From contig NZ_CP063815.1 in the NCBI RefSeq assembly GCF_015277895.1, positions 1,116,001-1,180,000 of the forward strand: DNA of 64,000 bases. The letters run 5' to 3'. The position numbers and the translations under genes were made by a program. The notes under the pieces were generated by a model. That model was not told where the DNA came from and did no database searches. It worked only from the letters and a program-made list of their open reading frames with translations. The stretch is from Microbacterium abyssi (GTDB lineage: Bacteria > Actinomycetota > Actinomycetes > Actinomycetales > Microbacteriaceae). Below are positions 17,040 to 26,077 of the stretch, piece by piece. Every line of letters starts with the position of its first letter. Position 1 is the stretch's first letter.

Positions 17040-17984
17040 TCAGGAATCCGTGTCTGTGGAGGCCGAGTCGAGCTCGCGCTCCTTGCGCCGCACCCGCGTC
17101 ACCTCGCCGACCTTGTGCCCGACCCAGCCTGCGCCGCGGGCGACCGTGCCGGCGGCTCCGGCGACTGCGGTTCCGGCATAGCGCGCCCCACGCAGCATCC
17201 GCATCTCGAACTTCTGCGTGCCGTCGACCGGCTCGAGGTCAGGGGGCAGCACCGCCGGTGCCACGCCGAAGGCGCGACGAGAGGTCGTCAGCACGCGCCG
17301 CCCGAGCAGGTGATTTCCTGCGCCGCCGACCGCGGCGCCGATGCCGAACGGCATCGCCTTGCCGACGAACGACGCACCGCCGGCCGTGGCGAAGTGCTTG
17401 ACGAAACGGGACTTGAGCTGGTCGACGACCGGCCCGACGGCGGCGCGGGGGAGCGACTTCGTCACGAGCTCTCCCCAGTAGGACGAGCGGGTCGATCCCT
17501 TCCCGGTCACCTGCTTCGCGAGCTGGCCCACGAGATCGACGCCCTCCTTGCCGAGCATCAGCGTCATGACAAGGGCGCGCGCGCGATCGGGGTTCTCCAC
17601 CGCGATGCCGTGCACCTCGGCCAGCGACTGCGCGAACAGCGCCGTGGACTCCAGGAACCCGAGGGTCTCGATGCCCGACAACGCCAGCGTCACCCCGGTT
17701 CCGATACCGGGCACGACGGCGGTCGCGCCTACGGCGGCACCGCCGGTCGTGACGGCGGCCAGATACCGGCGTTCCAGGATGCGCACGAGCTGGTCGGGTG
17801 CGGCACTCGGATTGCGCAGGCGGATGCTGCGGATGTGCGCGAGCACCAGCGGACGCTGGATGGACAGCACCCTGTCGAGGCCCCGCACGGTGAGCGGATG
17901 CTCGTCCGAGCCGACAGGGGGCACTCCCTTGTCCCAGGCGGAGTCGTCGGGGAGGGAGTGGATCTTGTGCACCTTCTTGGCCAT
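17040..17984 (-). CDS. conserved hypothetical protein, EcsC-like in layout
   Basis: The 314-residue protein has a polar N-terminus (MAKKVHKIHSLPDD), a helical region, and an Ala/Gly-rich hydrophobic segment (about 75-115: TTGGAAVGATAVVPGIGTGV). Further amphipathic Gly/Ala segments and a highly charged tail follow. The hydrophobic core with a PGIGT turn recalls EcsC-family proteins, but I am not certain. TAGGAT at 17997-17992 lies 7 bases from ATG, suggesting leaderless transcription. No partner gene is evident. Confidence 0.55.
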   Translation of the reverse strand: MAKKVHKIHSLPDDSAWDKGVPPVGSDEHPLTVRGLDRVLSIQRPLVLAHIRSIRLRNPSAAPDQLVRILERRYLAAVTTGGAAVGATAVVPGIGTGVTLALSGIETLGFLESTALFAQSLAEVHGIAVENPDRARALVMTLMLGKEGVDLVGQLAKQVTGKGSTRSSYWGELVTKSLPRAAVGPVVDQLKSRFVKHFATAGGASFVGKAMPFGIGAAVGGAGNHLLGRRVLTTSRRAFGVAPAVLPPDLEPVDGTQKFEMRMLRGARYAGTAVAGAAGTVARGAGWVGHKVGEVTRVRRKERELDSASTDTDS

Positions 17985-18020
17985 CAGGACGATCCTAGAT
18001 TCCGCGTCCGGGAGAAGGCA

Positions 18021-18052
18021 GAGAGCCCGCCCCTCGACGGGATCGGGCTCTC
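18021..18052 (-). terminator. stem-loop after the nucleotidyltransferase gene
   Basis: GAGAGCCCG (18021-18029) pairs with CGGGCTCTC (18044-18052) around a 14-base loop that can itself fold (CCCCTC/GGG). It lies 31 bases past the stop at 18083. Confidence 0.65.
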
Positions 18053-18082
18053 GGCGCTTCGAGCGGCTCAGCGGCCGATCGG

Positions 18083-18775
18083 TCAGACGTAGAGGTTCGC
18101 CTGCTCAAGGTCCTCCGCGAAGTCGACCTCGACCGCGTACAGGTCGGAGACGTCCATCGGCTCGAGCAGCAGGCCGTCCTCGGCGATCGCCAATTCGAGA
18201 CCGCCCTCGAAGTATTCCTGATCGTCGACGCGCGACAGCTGGCGCATGAACGCCTTCTTGTACGTGGAGGAGATGTAGTTGATGCCGATCGCCTCGCCGA
18301 GACCGCCCTTGACGCTCTTCGAAAGCTCGTTGATGAAGCCCTCGGCGGTGACGGTGTACTTGACCTCCTCGTCGCTGACCTTCGAGGTGTTGACGGCCAC
18401 GAACGACTGGTCGCGCTCGATGAACTCGATCGCGCGGCCGAGGATGCGCGGGTCGAAGACCACGTCGCCGTTCATCCAGAGCACGCCACCCTTGCCGGTC
18501 GCGCCGAGGGCGCGCAGCAGGCTCTTGGACGTGTTGGTCTCGTCGTAGCGCTCGTTGTGCACGTAGTTGACGTTCGGGAACGCCTCGATGATCGTCTCGG
18601 CACGGTATCCGACGACGGCGGTGATGCGGGCCTCGTTGCCGAAGACGGCACGGATGTTCTCGTGCTGCTGCTGCATGATGGTGCGCCCGTCGTTGAGCTG
18701 GGTCAGCGGCTTCGGCAGTGCGCGCCCGAGGCGCGAGCCCATGCCGGCGGCGAGGATGACGGTCTGAAGAGTCAC
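18083..18775 (-). CDS. NTP-transferase, phosphocholine cytidylyltransferase-like (LicC type)
   Basis: The 230-residue protein begins TLQTVILAAGMGSRLGRALP-KPL, the nucleotide-binding signature G.G.R...PKPL of sugar-1-phosphate and phosphocholine nucleotidyltransferases. WMNGDVVFDP supplies the metal-binding Asp and YAVEVDFAEDLEQA the second acidic motif. The short length favours the LicC-like group over GlmU or RmlA. The substrate is uncertain (phosphocholine or a sugar phosphate for surface polymers). The start is GTG 18775 with TTAGGAG upstream, a clear ribosome-binding site. No transferase partner is nearby. Confidence 0.75.
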   Translation of the reverse strand: MTLQTVILAAGMGSRLGRALPKPLTQLNDGRTIMQQQHENIRAVFGNEARITAVVGYRAETIIEAFPNVNYVHNERYDETNTSKSLLRALGATGKGGVLWMNGDVVFDPRILGRAIEFIERDQSFVAVNTSKVSDEEVKYTVTAEGFINELSKSVKGGLGEAIGINYISSTYKKAFMRQLSRVDDQEYFEGGLELAIAEDGLLLEPMDVSDLYAVEVDFAEDLEQANLYV

Positions 18776-19007
18776 GAATACTCCTAAAAAGAATCTGTGT
18801 TCACGGCCGGTTCACCGGCCAGACACTTCTTCGTGCCGAGTTCATGGTAGCCATGCCCCCTGTGAAGCCTCGGGGTAAGTCGTTGCCGTTGCCATTTCGT
18901 GATCAGGTACACACGGGATCCACAGGTCGCAGGATCCGGCGCGTCACCCTGTGCCGATTGTTTCGCGTGCCCAGGAGAAAGTCCACTCCCGTTGATACCG
19001 TAGGACG
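18776..19007. other. divergent intergenic region, nucleotidyltransferase / ABC transporter
   Basis: The 232 bases between divergent genes hold no gene that I can support. GGCCGG (18805-18810) and CCGGCC (18815-18820) form a small hairpin in the 5' leader of the minus-strand gene. Upstream of the ABC gene, TACCGT (18996-19001) ends 6 bases before GTG 19008 and may be its -10. Confidence 0.4.
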
Positions 19008-20546
19008 GTGACTGCTTCCTTGGACGACCACCCCGAAGAGCCGGATGACGCGTCTGGCGCCACGGCCGAGAAGAAGGCGACCACCACGAAGTCCGCTGCG
19101 GTGAAGGCCGTCGCCGCACGCCCGTCGAAGCCGGCAGCGAAACGCACCACGGCCGCGAAGGCGGCGACCGCTAAGACCGAGGGCGCCAAGGCCACCGCGG
19201 CGAAGAAGACGACAGCGGCGCGGACCGGCGCCGCGAAGGCGGCGGCGGCGAAGACGGCATCTTCTCGCACCGCAGCCGCGAAGACCACGGCGAAGAGCGC
19301 AGCATCGAAGACCACGGCAGCGAAGACCGCTGCAGCCAAGGCTGCCGCGGCGAAGGCGGCGGCGACCAAGGCCGCGAAGGCGGCCGCGGCGAAGGCCGCG
19401 AAGGAGGAAGCGGCGAAGGCGGAGACTGAATCGCGGGATGCCGCGGCAACCGCCCCTTCGCGCGTCAAGCCGCTGGTCGCTTCAGAAGACGCGGCCGCCA
19501 CCGCAGAGACCATCGTGGAACCGGAGGTGCTCGCCGACCTCGGCCTGGCCGCCGAGTCTGAGCCCGCAGCGGTCGTGGAGGCAGAGCCGGTCGTCGACGC
19601 CGCGCCGGCCGCCGAGGCAGAGCCGGTCGTCGAGGCAGAGCCCGCCGCAGAACGGGAGCCGGCCGCGAAGGCGGGAGCGATCGCCGACGACGAGCTGAAC
19701 GCCGAGTCCGACGCAGAGCCGCAGCCCGTACCCGGCATCGACGCTGCGGCCGAGGCTGTCGTCACCGACGTTCCGGCAGCCACGGCGACCGACGCGATCG
19801 TCGTGCGCGGACTGGTCAAGGCGTTCGGCGACCATCGCGCGGTGAACGGGATCGACCTCACGGTTCCGGCGGGGTCGTTCTACGGCATCGTGGGTCCGAA
19901 CGGCGCCGGCAAGACGACCACGCTCTCGATCCTCGCGGGGCTCCTGAGCGCCACGACGGGCGAGGTCGAGATCTGCGGCATCGACCAGTCCGAGAACCCC
20001 CTCGCCGCCAAGCGCGTCTTGGGCGTGCTGCCCGACCGCCTGCGCACCTTCGACCGGCTCACCGGGCGCCAGCTGCTGCACTACTACGGACTGCTGCGCG
20101 GACTCTCCGCCGACGTCATCGAGAAGCGCTCGGCGGACCTCATGCGCGCATTCGACCTCAGCGACGCGGCCTTGCGGGTCGTTTCCGACTACTCGGCAGG
20201 CATGACGAAGAAGATCATGCTCGCCGGCGCCATGATCCACTCGCCGCGCGTGCTCGTGCTCGACGAGCCGTTCGAATCCGTCGACCCCGTCTCCTCGGCG
20301 GTCATCCTCGACATCCTCCGCGCCTACGTCTCCCACGGCGGCACCGTGATCCTGTCGAGTCATGGCATGGACCTCGTGGAGCGGGTGTGCTCGCGCGTCG
20401 CGATCATCGTCGCCGGCGACGTGCTCGCCGAAGGCACGGTCGATGAGGTGCGCGCCGGACAGACACTCGAGTCCCGCTTCATCGAACTCGCAGGCGGAAC
20501 CGGCGAGGTGGAGGGGCTCGAATGGTTGCACACGTTCTCCGACTGA
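19008..20546 (+). CDS. ABC transporter ATPase with N-terminal Lys/Ala-rich histone-like tail
   Basis: This 512-residue protein has three parts. Residues 1 to about 145 are Lys/Ala/Thr-rich (repeats such as AAKAAAAKAAATKAAKAAAA), like a histone H1 tail. Residues about 146-255 are acidic Ala/Glu/Val/Pro-rich (EPVVDAAPAAEAEPVVEAEP). Residues about 262-512 are an ABC ATPase with Walker A GPNGAGKTT (from 296), a signature region SDYSAGMTKKIMLAGAM in place of LSGGQ, and Walker B VLVLDEPFES. No credible start exists just before the ABC domain, so the tail appears to be genuinely translated. The permease gene overlaps its 3' end by 25 bases. The tail may bind nucleic acid or acidic polymers, or may be low-complexity expansion. 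Confidence 0.85.
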   Translation: MTASLDDHPEEPDDASGATAEKKATTTKSAAVKAVAARPSKPAAKRTTAAKAATAKTEGAKATAAKKTTAARTGAAKAAAAKTASSRTAAAKTTAKSAASKTTAAKTAAAKAAAAKAAATKAAKAAAAKAAKEEAAKAETESRDAAATAPSRVKPLVASEDAAATAETIVEPEVLADLGLAAESEPAAVVEAEPVVDAAPAAEAEPVVEAEPAAEREPAAKAGAIADDELNAESDAEPQPVPGIDAAAEAVVTDVPAATATDAIVVRGLVKAFGDHRAVNGIDLTVPAGSFYGIVGPNGAGKTTTLSILAGLLSATTGEVEICGIDQSENPLAAKRVLGVLPDRLRTFDRLTGRQLLHYYGLLRGLSADVIEKRSADLMRAFDLSDAALRVVSDYSAGMTKKIMLAGAMIHSPRVLVLDEPFESVDPVSSAVILDILRAYVSHGGTVILSSHGMDLVERVCSRVAIIVAGDVLAEGTVDEVRAGQTLESRFIELAGGTGEVEGLEWLHTFSD

Positions 20547-22087
20547 GGGTCGCGCTGATGCTCGGCGCACTGCGGGGTGACCGGGCCGTGCGCACCGTGG
20601 TGGGGCTGTTGGCGCTCGTCGCCGCGACCGTCGCCGTGTGCACCGCAGTCCTCAGCCTGGCCGATGCGCCCTTGGCGGTCGCGCGCACCGTGATCGTGCT
20701 CGGCGGAGCGGCATCTCTGCTCGGATTCCTCATCGGCCCGATCCTCACGGGCACGGTCGACCAGCTCGATCCCCGCCGCTTCGGGGTGTTCGGCGTCGAC
20801 GTGCCGCACATGCCGTGGATTCTCGCGATCGGCGGACTCGTGAGTGTGCCGTCGTTCGCGCTCATGGCCGTCGCCGCATGCGTCGTCATCGCGCTCATCG
20901 AACTGGGCACGCCCACGGCGATCGCCGTCTTCGTGGGAGCGGTCGGCGTCGTCTCGTCGAACATCGCCGCGCGCATCGGCATGGCGACCAGCGCACTGCT
21001 CCTTCCTGAGCGCCGGTCGCGCGAGCTCACGGCGCTGTTCGTGCTCGTCGTCGTCGTCGTCGCCTTCCCGGTCGCCGTGTTCCTCGCCTCCCTGGAATGG
21101 GATGGCCGGGTACCGGATGCCGTGGCATCCGTCACCGCCGCGATCGGGCTCACTCCGCTGGCAGCGATGCCCGCGTTCGCGCTCTCCGTCGCGGGGAGCG
21201 ACCCCGCGGGCGCGTGGGCGAGCGGAGTCGTCGCCCTCGTCACTGTGATCGCTTTATGGGCAGGCTGGTCATGGCTGGTGCGACGGCTGCTCACGAACAC
21301 CGACCGGCCGGCGACCTCCCGCGAGCGGTCGGGCCTCGGCTGGTTCGGTCTGCTGCCGCCGAATGCGTTCGGTGCGATCGCCTCGCGCAGCCTGGTGTAC
21401 TGGCTGCGCGATCGCCGGTACATCGTGAACTTCGTGATCGTCCCGATCGCCGGCATCCTCACCGTCTTCCCTCTGCTCGTCGCCGGCGTGCCTCTCTACA
21501 TCGCCGCCCTCGTGCCCGCGCCCGTCATGGCGCTGTTCTTCGGTTGGCTGCCACATAACGACGTGGCCTACGACTCGACGGCACTGTGGGTGCACGTCGC
21601 CAGCGGAGTGCGCGGAGTCGCCGACCGCGCCGGCCGGCTCATCCCGATCTGCCTGGTCGCCGTCCCGGCGCTGGCCGTGGCGATCCCGCTGACCCTGGCG
21701 ATGGTCGAGAGCTGGTATCTGCTGATGCCGATGATCGGCCTCGCCGCGAGTCTGTTCCTCGGGGGGCTGGGCGTGTCCAGCATCATCTCGGTGACCTCGC
21801 CGTACGCGGTATCGCGTCCGGGAGACAGCCCGTTCCAGCAGCCGCAGCGCTCGGCATCCCGTGGCGGATACGCACCCGCCATCGCGTTCATCAGCGCCCT
21901 CGTGCTCAGCGCACCGACGATCTGGTTGTTCGTCATGACCGTCATCGAGGACGACTCCTACAACCCGGCCACCTTCTGGGCAGGGATCGCCACAGGGGTC
22001 GTCGTCCTGGTGCTCGGCCTGGTCATCGGCGGACGCGTCTACGACCGCGGCGGCGCGCGCCTGATGGAGTTCGTCGAGACGGCCTGA
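20522..22087 (+). CDS. ABC transporter permease, polytopic
   Basis: The 521-residue protein has about 12 predicted membrane segments (first pair near 27-48 and 56-80, last near 490-510), with a hydrophilic break around residues 258-285 (TNTDRPATSRERSG). It overlaps the ATPase gene by 25 bases and is its obvious partner. The layout suggests an export-type ABC-2-like permease. The substrate is unknown. ATG 20522 is the first start in frame; no separate promoter is needed. Confidence 0.8.
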   Translation: MVAHVLRLRVALMLGALRGDRAVRTVVGLLALVAATVAVCTAVLSLADAPLAVARTVIVLGGAASLLGFLIGPILTGTVDQLDPRRFGVFGVDVPHMPWILAIGGLVSVPSFALMAVAACVVIALIELGTPTAIAVFVGAVGVVSSNIAARIGMATSALLLPERRSRELTALFVLVVVVVAFPVAVFLASLEWDGRVPDAVASVTAAIGLTPLAAMPAFALSVAGSDPAGAWASGVVALVTVIALWAGWSWLVRRLLTNTDRPATSRERSGLGWFGLLPPNAFGAIASRSLVYWLRDRRYIVNFVIVPIAGILTVFPLLVAGVPLYIAALVPAPVMALFFGWLPHNDVAYDSTALWVHVASGVRGVADRAGRLIPICLVAVPALAVAIPLTLAMVESWYLLMPMIGLAASLFLGGLGVSSIISVTSPYAVSRPGDSPFQQPQRSASRGGYAPAIAFISALVLSAPTIWLFVMTVIEDDSYNPATFWAGIATGVVVLVLGLVIGGRVYDRGGARLMEFVETA

Positions 22088-22127
22088 GACCGCCCCGCAG
22101 CGTCCGGCGGACGGATAGACTCGGCGC

Positions 22128-22394
22128 ATGAGTACTCCGCTGGACAGCCCCGATCAGGGCGGCGTGGCAACGCTTGATCGTGAACTGGAAGAACTTCTCA
22201 AGGAAGAGAATGTCGAGCCTGGCGACCACGAGCGCTTCTCGCACTACGTGAAGAAGGACAAGATCCTCGAGTCCGCGATCACCGGTAAGCCGGTGCGTGC
22301 GCTGTGCGGGAAGAAATGGACCCCGGGCCGCGACCCGGAGAAATTCCCGATCTGCCCCACCTGCAAGGAGATCTACGAGTCGATGGTCAGCTAG
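22128..22394 (+). CDS. DUF3039 small protein with putative zinc knuckle
   Basis: An 88-residue actinobacterial protein matching DUF3039: an acidic N-half (LDRELEELLKEENVEPGDHERFSHY), then ALCGKKWTPGRDPEKFPICPTCKEIY, whose three cysteines and nearby histidine may bind zinc. Its function is unknown. TAGACT at 22116-22121 ends 6 bases before ATG with no Shine-Dalgarno, a clear leaderless arrangement. It converges on pncB with 5 bases between stops. Confidence 0.88.
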   Translation: MSTPLDSPDQGGVATLDRELEELLKEENVEPGDHERFSHYVKKDKILESAITGKPVRALCGKKWTPGRDPEKFPICPTCKEIYESMVS

Positions 22395-22399
22395 GACCG

Positions 22400-23725
22400 T
22401 CACTCCTGATCGAGGAAGACTGTCGGGATCGCGGGATCTGACTTGCTCAGCGCGAGTGCGCGCACCGGGAGTTCCTCGCGCACGTGCAGGTGATGCTCGC
22501 GAGCGGATGCCGTTCCCGCCGCCCCCTCGTATGTGCTGTCGATCACGCCGCCGTCGACGAGCGTGACCTGCAGCGGCCGGGACTCGGCATGCTCGGCGGC
22601 GGTCCCCAGCTCTTCGAATCCGTCGGAGACGACGATCGTCTCCGCTGTCGCGACGCCATCGCGCAGCGTGCGGAACGCGGCCTTCCGGCCGCCCTTGGAA
22701 CCCTTGTCGGTGGAGGCCTTCGCGACCGCGACCCAGCCGCCGTCGGCTCCCTGTCGAGCCACGAGCTTGTAGACCATGCCGGCTGTCGGATACCCCGATC
22801 CGGTGACCACGGACGTGCCGACGCCATAGAAGTCGACGGGGGATGCCGCCAGTGCCGCGATGGCGTATTCGTCGAGGTCGCTGGTGACGGTGATCTTCGT
22901 GTTCCGCGCGCCCAGCTGGTCGAGGTGCTCGCGGACGGCTGCCGCCACGGTCGGCAGGTCGCCGGAATCCAGGCGCACGCCGCCGAGGTCCGTGCCGGCG
23001 ACGCGGATCGCGGTGTCGACGCCCTCGCGGATGTCGTAGGTGTCCACGAGCAGGGTCGTGTCGACGCCGAGGCTGTCGACCTGCGCGCGGAACGCGTCCT
23101 CCTCGGTCTCGTGCAGCAGTGTCCACGAGTGCGCGGCGGTGCCCATGGTGGGGATGTCCCAGCGGCGCCCTGCTTCGAGGTTGCTGGTCGCGCCGAAGCC
23201 TGCGATGTAGGCGGCCCGCGCCGCCGCCACAGCCGACATCTCAGCCGCGCGCCGCGAGCCCATCTCCGACAGCGGCCGCTCGCCGGCGGCGATGCTCATC
23301 CGCGATGCGGCCGTCGCGACGGCGGAGTCGTGGTTCAGCACGCTCAGGGCGATCGTCTCGAGCACCACGGCGTCGGCGAAGGACCCCTCGACGGTGAGGA
23401 TGGGGGAGCCGGGGAAGTACAGCTCACCTTCGCGGTAACCATGGATCGAGCCGGTGAACCGGTAGTTCTCCAGATACGTCAGCGTCTCGGCATCCACCAC
23501 GTGGTTGTCGCGCAGGAACCGCAGCTCGTCCTCACCGAACCGGAAGTCGCGCAGCAGCGACAGCAGGCGGCCGGTGCCGGCGACGACTCCGAACCGTCGG
23601 CCGCCGGAGAGGCGTCGGGCGAAGAGCTCGAACACGCTCGGTCGTGCGGCTGTGCCGTGGCGCAGTGCCGCGCCCAGCATCGTGAGTTCGTAGCGGTCGG
23701 TGAGCAGCGCCGTCGACGAGTTCAT
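22400..23725 (-). CDS. pncB: nicotinate phosphoribosyltransferase
   Basis: This enzyme makes nicotinate mononucleotide from nicotinate and PRPP for NAD salvage. The 441-residue protein shows LLTDRYELTMLGAAL at the N-terminus, FGATSNLEAGRRW and GTAAHSW in the middle, and VRLDSGDLP and GVGTSVVTGSG for phosphate binding, all typical of NAPRTase. TAAGCT at 23737-23732 ends 6 bases before the ATG. It is divergent from murI. Confidence 0.95.
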   Translation of the reverse strand: MNSSTALLTDRYELTMLGAALRHGTAARPSVFELFARRLSGGRRFGVVAGTGRLLSLLRDFRFGEDELRFLRDNHVVDAETLTYLENYRFTGSIHGYREGELYFPGSPILTVEGSFADAVVLETIALSVLNHDSAVATAASRMSIAAGERPLSEMGSRRAAEMSAVAAARAAYIAGFGATSNLEAGRRWDIPTMGTAAHSWTLLHETEEDAFRAQVDSLGVDTTLLVDTYDIREGVDTAIRVAGTDLGGVRLDSGDLPTVAAAVREHLDQLGARNTKITVTSDLDEYAIAALAASPVDFYGVGTSVVTGSGYPTAGMVYKLVARQGADGGWVAVAKASTDKGSKGGRKAAFRTLRDGVATAETIVVSDGFEELGTAAEHAESRPLQVTLVDGGVIDSTYEGAAGTASAREHHLHVREELPVRALALSKSDPAIPTVFLDQE

Positions 23726-23785
23726 GCGCTCAGCTTACTGTCGGGCTTCGATCCTCCCGTCTCGCGAAGGGTAGGCTGGTGATCC

Positions 23786-24655
23786 ATGAACGCGGCACCG
23801 ATCGGCATCTTCGACTCCGGTGTCGGCGGACTCACCGTGGCCCGCGCGATCCGCGCCCAGCTGCCGCGGGAATCCTTCGTCTACATAGGCGACACGCTCC
23901 ACTCGCCGTACGGGCCCAAGCCCATCGCCGACGTTCGCCGCTACTCGCTCGAAGTGCTCGACACCCTGGTCGACCAGGGTGTGAAGATGCTCGTGATCGC
24001 CTGCAACACGGCATCTGCCGCCATGCTGCGCGACGCACGCGAACGCTACGACGTGCCGGTGGTCGAGGTCATCGGCCCCGCCGTCCGCCGCGCCGTCTCG
24101 ACCACGCGCAACGGCCGGATCGGCGTCATCGGCACGGTCGGCACGATCGGGTCGCGCGCCTATCAGGACATGCTCGAGGTAAACGAGCAACTCGAGGTCT
24201 TCACCGCGGCGTGCCCGCGCTTCGTCGAGTTCGTCGAGGCCGGCGTGACCGGAACCCGCGAGGTGCTCGAGACCGCGGAGAAGTACCTCGCACCGCTGCG
24301 CGGCGCCGACGTCGACACCCTCGTGCTCGGATGCACCCACTACCCGTTCCTGCGCGGCGCGATCAGCTACGTGATGGGCGAGGGCGTCGCGCTGGTCTCC
24401 AGTGACGACGAGACCGCGGGCGACGTGTACCGTCAGCTGACGCGCGGCGACCTGCTGGCTCCTCCTGACGCCAGGGCGACGTACGTCTACGAGGCGACGG
24501 GGGAGTCCACCGAGGAGTTCACCGCGCTTGCGAACCGCCTCATGGGCGCCGAGGTGCGCGACGTGCAGCACGTGCAGACCGGCGTCATCACGCTTCCGGA
24601 TCTTTCCGAACTCGCCGACAACACGGCATCCGACCCGAAGGGAACCCATGTCTGA
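23786..24655 (+). CDS. murI: glutamate racemase
   Basis: It provides D-glutamate for peptidoglycan. The 289-residue protein has the N-terminal [16 protein letters not shown] and the two catalytic cysteines, Cys73 in IACNTAS and Cys183 in LGCTHYP. TAGGCT at 23772-23777 ends 8 bases before ATG. Its 3' end overlaps rph by 8 bases, so murI-rph-rdgB form an operon, an order common in actinobacteria. Confidence 0.96.
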   Translation: MNAAPIGIFDSGVGGLTVARAIRAQLPRESFVYIGDTLHSPYGPKPIADVRRYSLEVLDTLVDQGVKMLVIACNTASAAMLRDARERYDVPVVEVIGPAVRRAVSTTRNGRIGVIGTVGTIGSRAYQDMLEVNEQLEVFTAACPRFVEFVEAGVTGTREVLETAEKYLAPLRGADVDTLVLGCTHYPFLRGAISYVMGEGVALVSSDDETAGDVYRQLTRGDLLAPPDARATYVYEATGESTEEFTALANRLMGAEVRDVQHVQTGVITLPDLSELADNTASDPKGTHV

Positions 24656-25388
24656 CATCGTCCGCGCGGACGGCCGCGCCACCGATCAGCTCCGCGAGAT
24701 CACGATCGAGCGCGGCTGGAGCGCGAACGCCGAAGGCTCGGCGCTGATCAGCTTCGGCGGCACGAAGGTGCTGTGCACGGCATCATTCACGGGCGGCGTG
24801 CCGCGCTGGCTCACCGGCAAGGGCAAGGGCTGGGTGACCGCGGAGTACGCCATGCTGCCTCGTGCGACGAACAGCCGCAACGATCGCGAGAGCGTGAAGG
24901 GGCGCGTCGGCGGTCGCACGCACGAGATCTCGCGCCTGATCGGCCGCGCGCTGCGCGCTGTCATCGACACCAAGGCGCTCGGCGAGAACACCATCGTCAT
25001 CGACTGCGATGTGCTGCAGGCCGACGGTGGCACCCGCACGGCCGCGATCACCGGCGCATACGTCGCGCTCGCCGACGCGATCGAGTGGGGTCGTGAGAAG
25101 AAGTTCATCGGCAAGAACGCCACGCCGCTGCTCGACTCCGTCGCCGCGGTGTCAGTCGGAATCATCGACGGCGAGCCGATGCTCGACCTGGCATATGTCG
25201 AGGACGTGCGCGCGGAGACCGACATGAACGTGGTCGTCACCGGCCGCGGCCTCTTCGTCGAGGTGCAGGGAACAGCCGAGGGAGCGCCGTTCGACAAGCG
25301 CGAGCTCGATGCGCTGCTCGACCTGGGCGTCGCAGGCTGCGCCAACCTCAAGGAGGCGCAGCTGACCGCCCTGGCGGCCGAGCGATGA
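24648..25388 (+). CDS. rph: ribonuclease PH
   Basis: This phosphorolytic exoribonuclease trims tRNA 3' ends. The 246-residue protein begins with [17 protein letters not shown] and has [34 protein letters not shown] for RNA and phosphate binding, and [17 protein letters not shown] longer frame begins upstream inside murI, but ATG 24648 matches the family N-terminus. It overlaps rdgB as ATGA. Confidence 0.96.
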   Translation: MSDIVRADGRATDQLREITIERGWSANAEGSALISFGGTKVLCTASFTGGVPRWLTGKGKGWVTAEYAMLPRATNSRNDRESVKGRVGGRTHEISRLIGRALRAVIDTKALGENTIVIDCDVLQADGGTRTAAITGAYVALADAIEWGREKKFIGKNATPLLDSVAAVSVGIIDGEPMLDLAYVEDVRAETDMNVVVTGRGLFVEVQGTAEGAPFDKRELDALLDLGVAGCANLKEAQLTALAAER

Positions 25389-25978
25389 GGGTCGTCCTCG
25401 CCACGCACAATCCGCACAAGGTGGCGGAATTCCAGCAGATCGTGGCGATGACAAGGGCCGACCTGGAGGTCGTCGGCTACGAGGGGCCCGAGCCTGTCGA
25501 GGACGGCGTCACCTTCGCGGAGAACGCGCTGATCAAGGCGCGCGCCGCCGCCGCGCACACCGGTCTCGCGGCGTTCGCCGACGACTCGGGGATCTGCGTC
25601 GACGTGCTCGGCGGCTCGCCTGGCATCTTCTCCGCCTACTGGGCCGGTCAGAAGAAGGACGCGAAGGCGAATCTCGAGCTGCTGCTCGACCAGCTCGCCG
25701 ACATCGCCGACCCGCACCGGACGGCGCAGTTCGTCTCGACGATCGCGCTCGTGACTCCGGACGGCGCCGAGCAGACCGTGGCAGGAATCTGGCCAGGGCG
25801 TCTCGCGCGCTCGGCGGCGGGCGAGAACGGCTTCGGCTACGACCCGATCTTCATTCCCGACGGCCAGCCCGAAGGCGTCGAGCGCACCACGGCTGAGTTC
25901 AGCGACCAGGAGAAGCAGTCGCAGTCACACCGCGCCAGGGCGTTCACGGCGTTCGTGCCGCTGCTGAAGACGCTCTGA
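25385..25978 (+). CDS. rdgB: RdgB/HAM1-family XTP/dITP pyrophosphatase
   Basis: It removes deaminated purine nucleotides (dITP, XTP) from the pool. The 197-residue protein has the N-terminal [15 protein letters not shown], the [14 protein letters not shown] active-site loop, and [13 protein letters not shown] near the C-terminus. Its ATG overlaps the rph stop (ATGA). It is the last gene of murI-rph-rdgB. Confidence 0.96.
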   Translation: MRVVLATHNPHKVAEFQQIVAMTRADLEVVGYEGPEPVEDGVTFAENALIKARAAAAHTGLAAFADDSGICVDVLGGSPGIFSAYWAGQKKDAKANLELLLDQLADIADPHRTAQFVSTIALVTPDGAEQTVAGIWPGRLARSAAGENGFGYDPIFIPDGQPEGVERTTAEFSDQEKQSQSHRARAFTAFVPLLKTL

Positions 25979-26001
25979 CGCGGACCTGCAGGCCCGCCCC
26001 T

Positions 26002-26021
26002 CGTTACTGAGAATCGTTACC
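26002..26021. promoter_or_regulatory. repeated motif upstream of the cation efflux gene
   Basis: Direct repeats CGTTAC (26002-26007 and 26015-26020) lie 13 bases apart and bracket TGAGAAT. The stretch TGAGAATCGTTACC resembles the half-conserved form of a Zur/Fur-type box. It sits about 46 bases upstream of the proposed -10 (TAGCCT, 26066-26071). Metal control is plausible but unproven. Confidence 0.35.
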
Positions 26022-26077
26022 CTTCCCGACTAGCCGAAACGGCCTCCGACGGCCGGTTCCGCTCGTAGCCTGGATAC

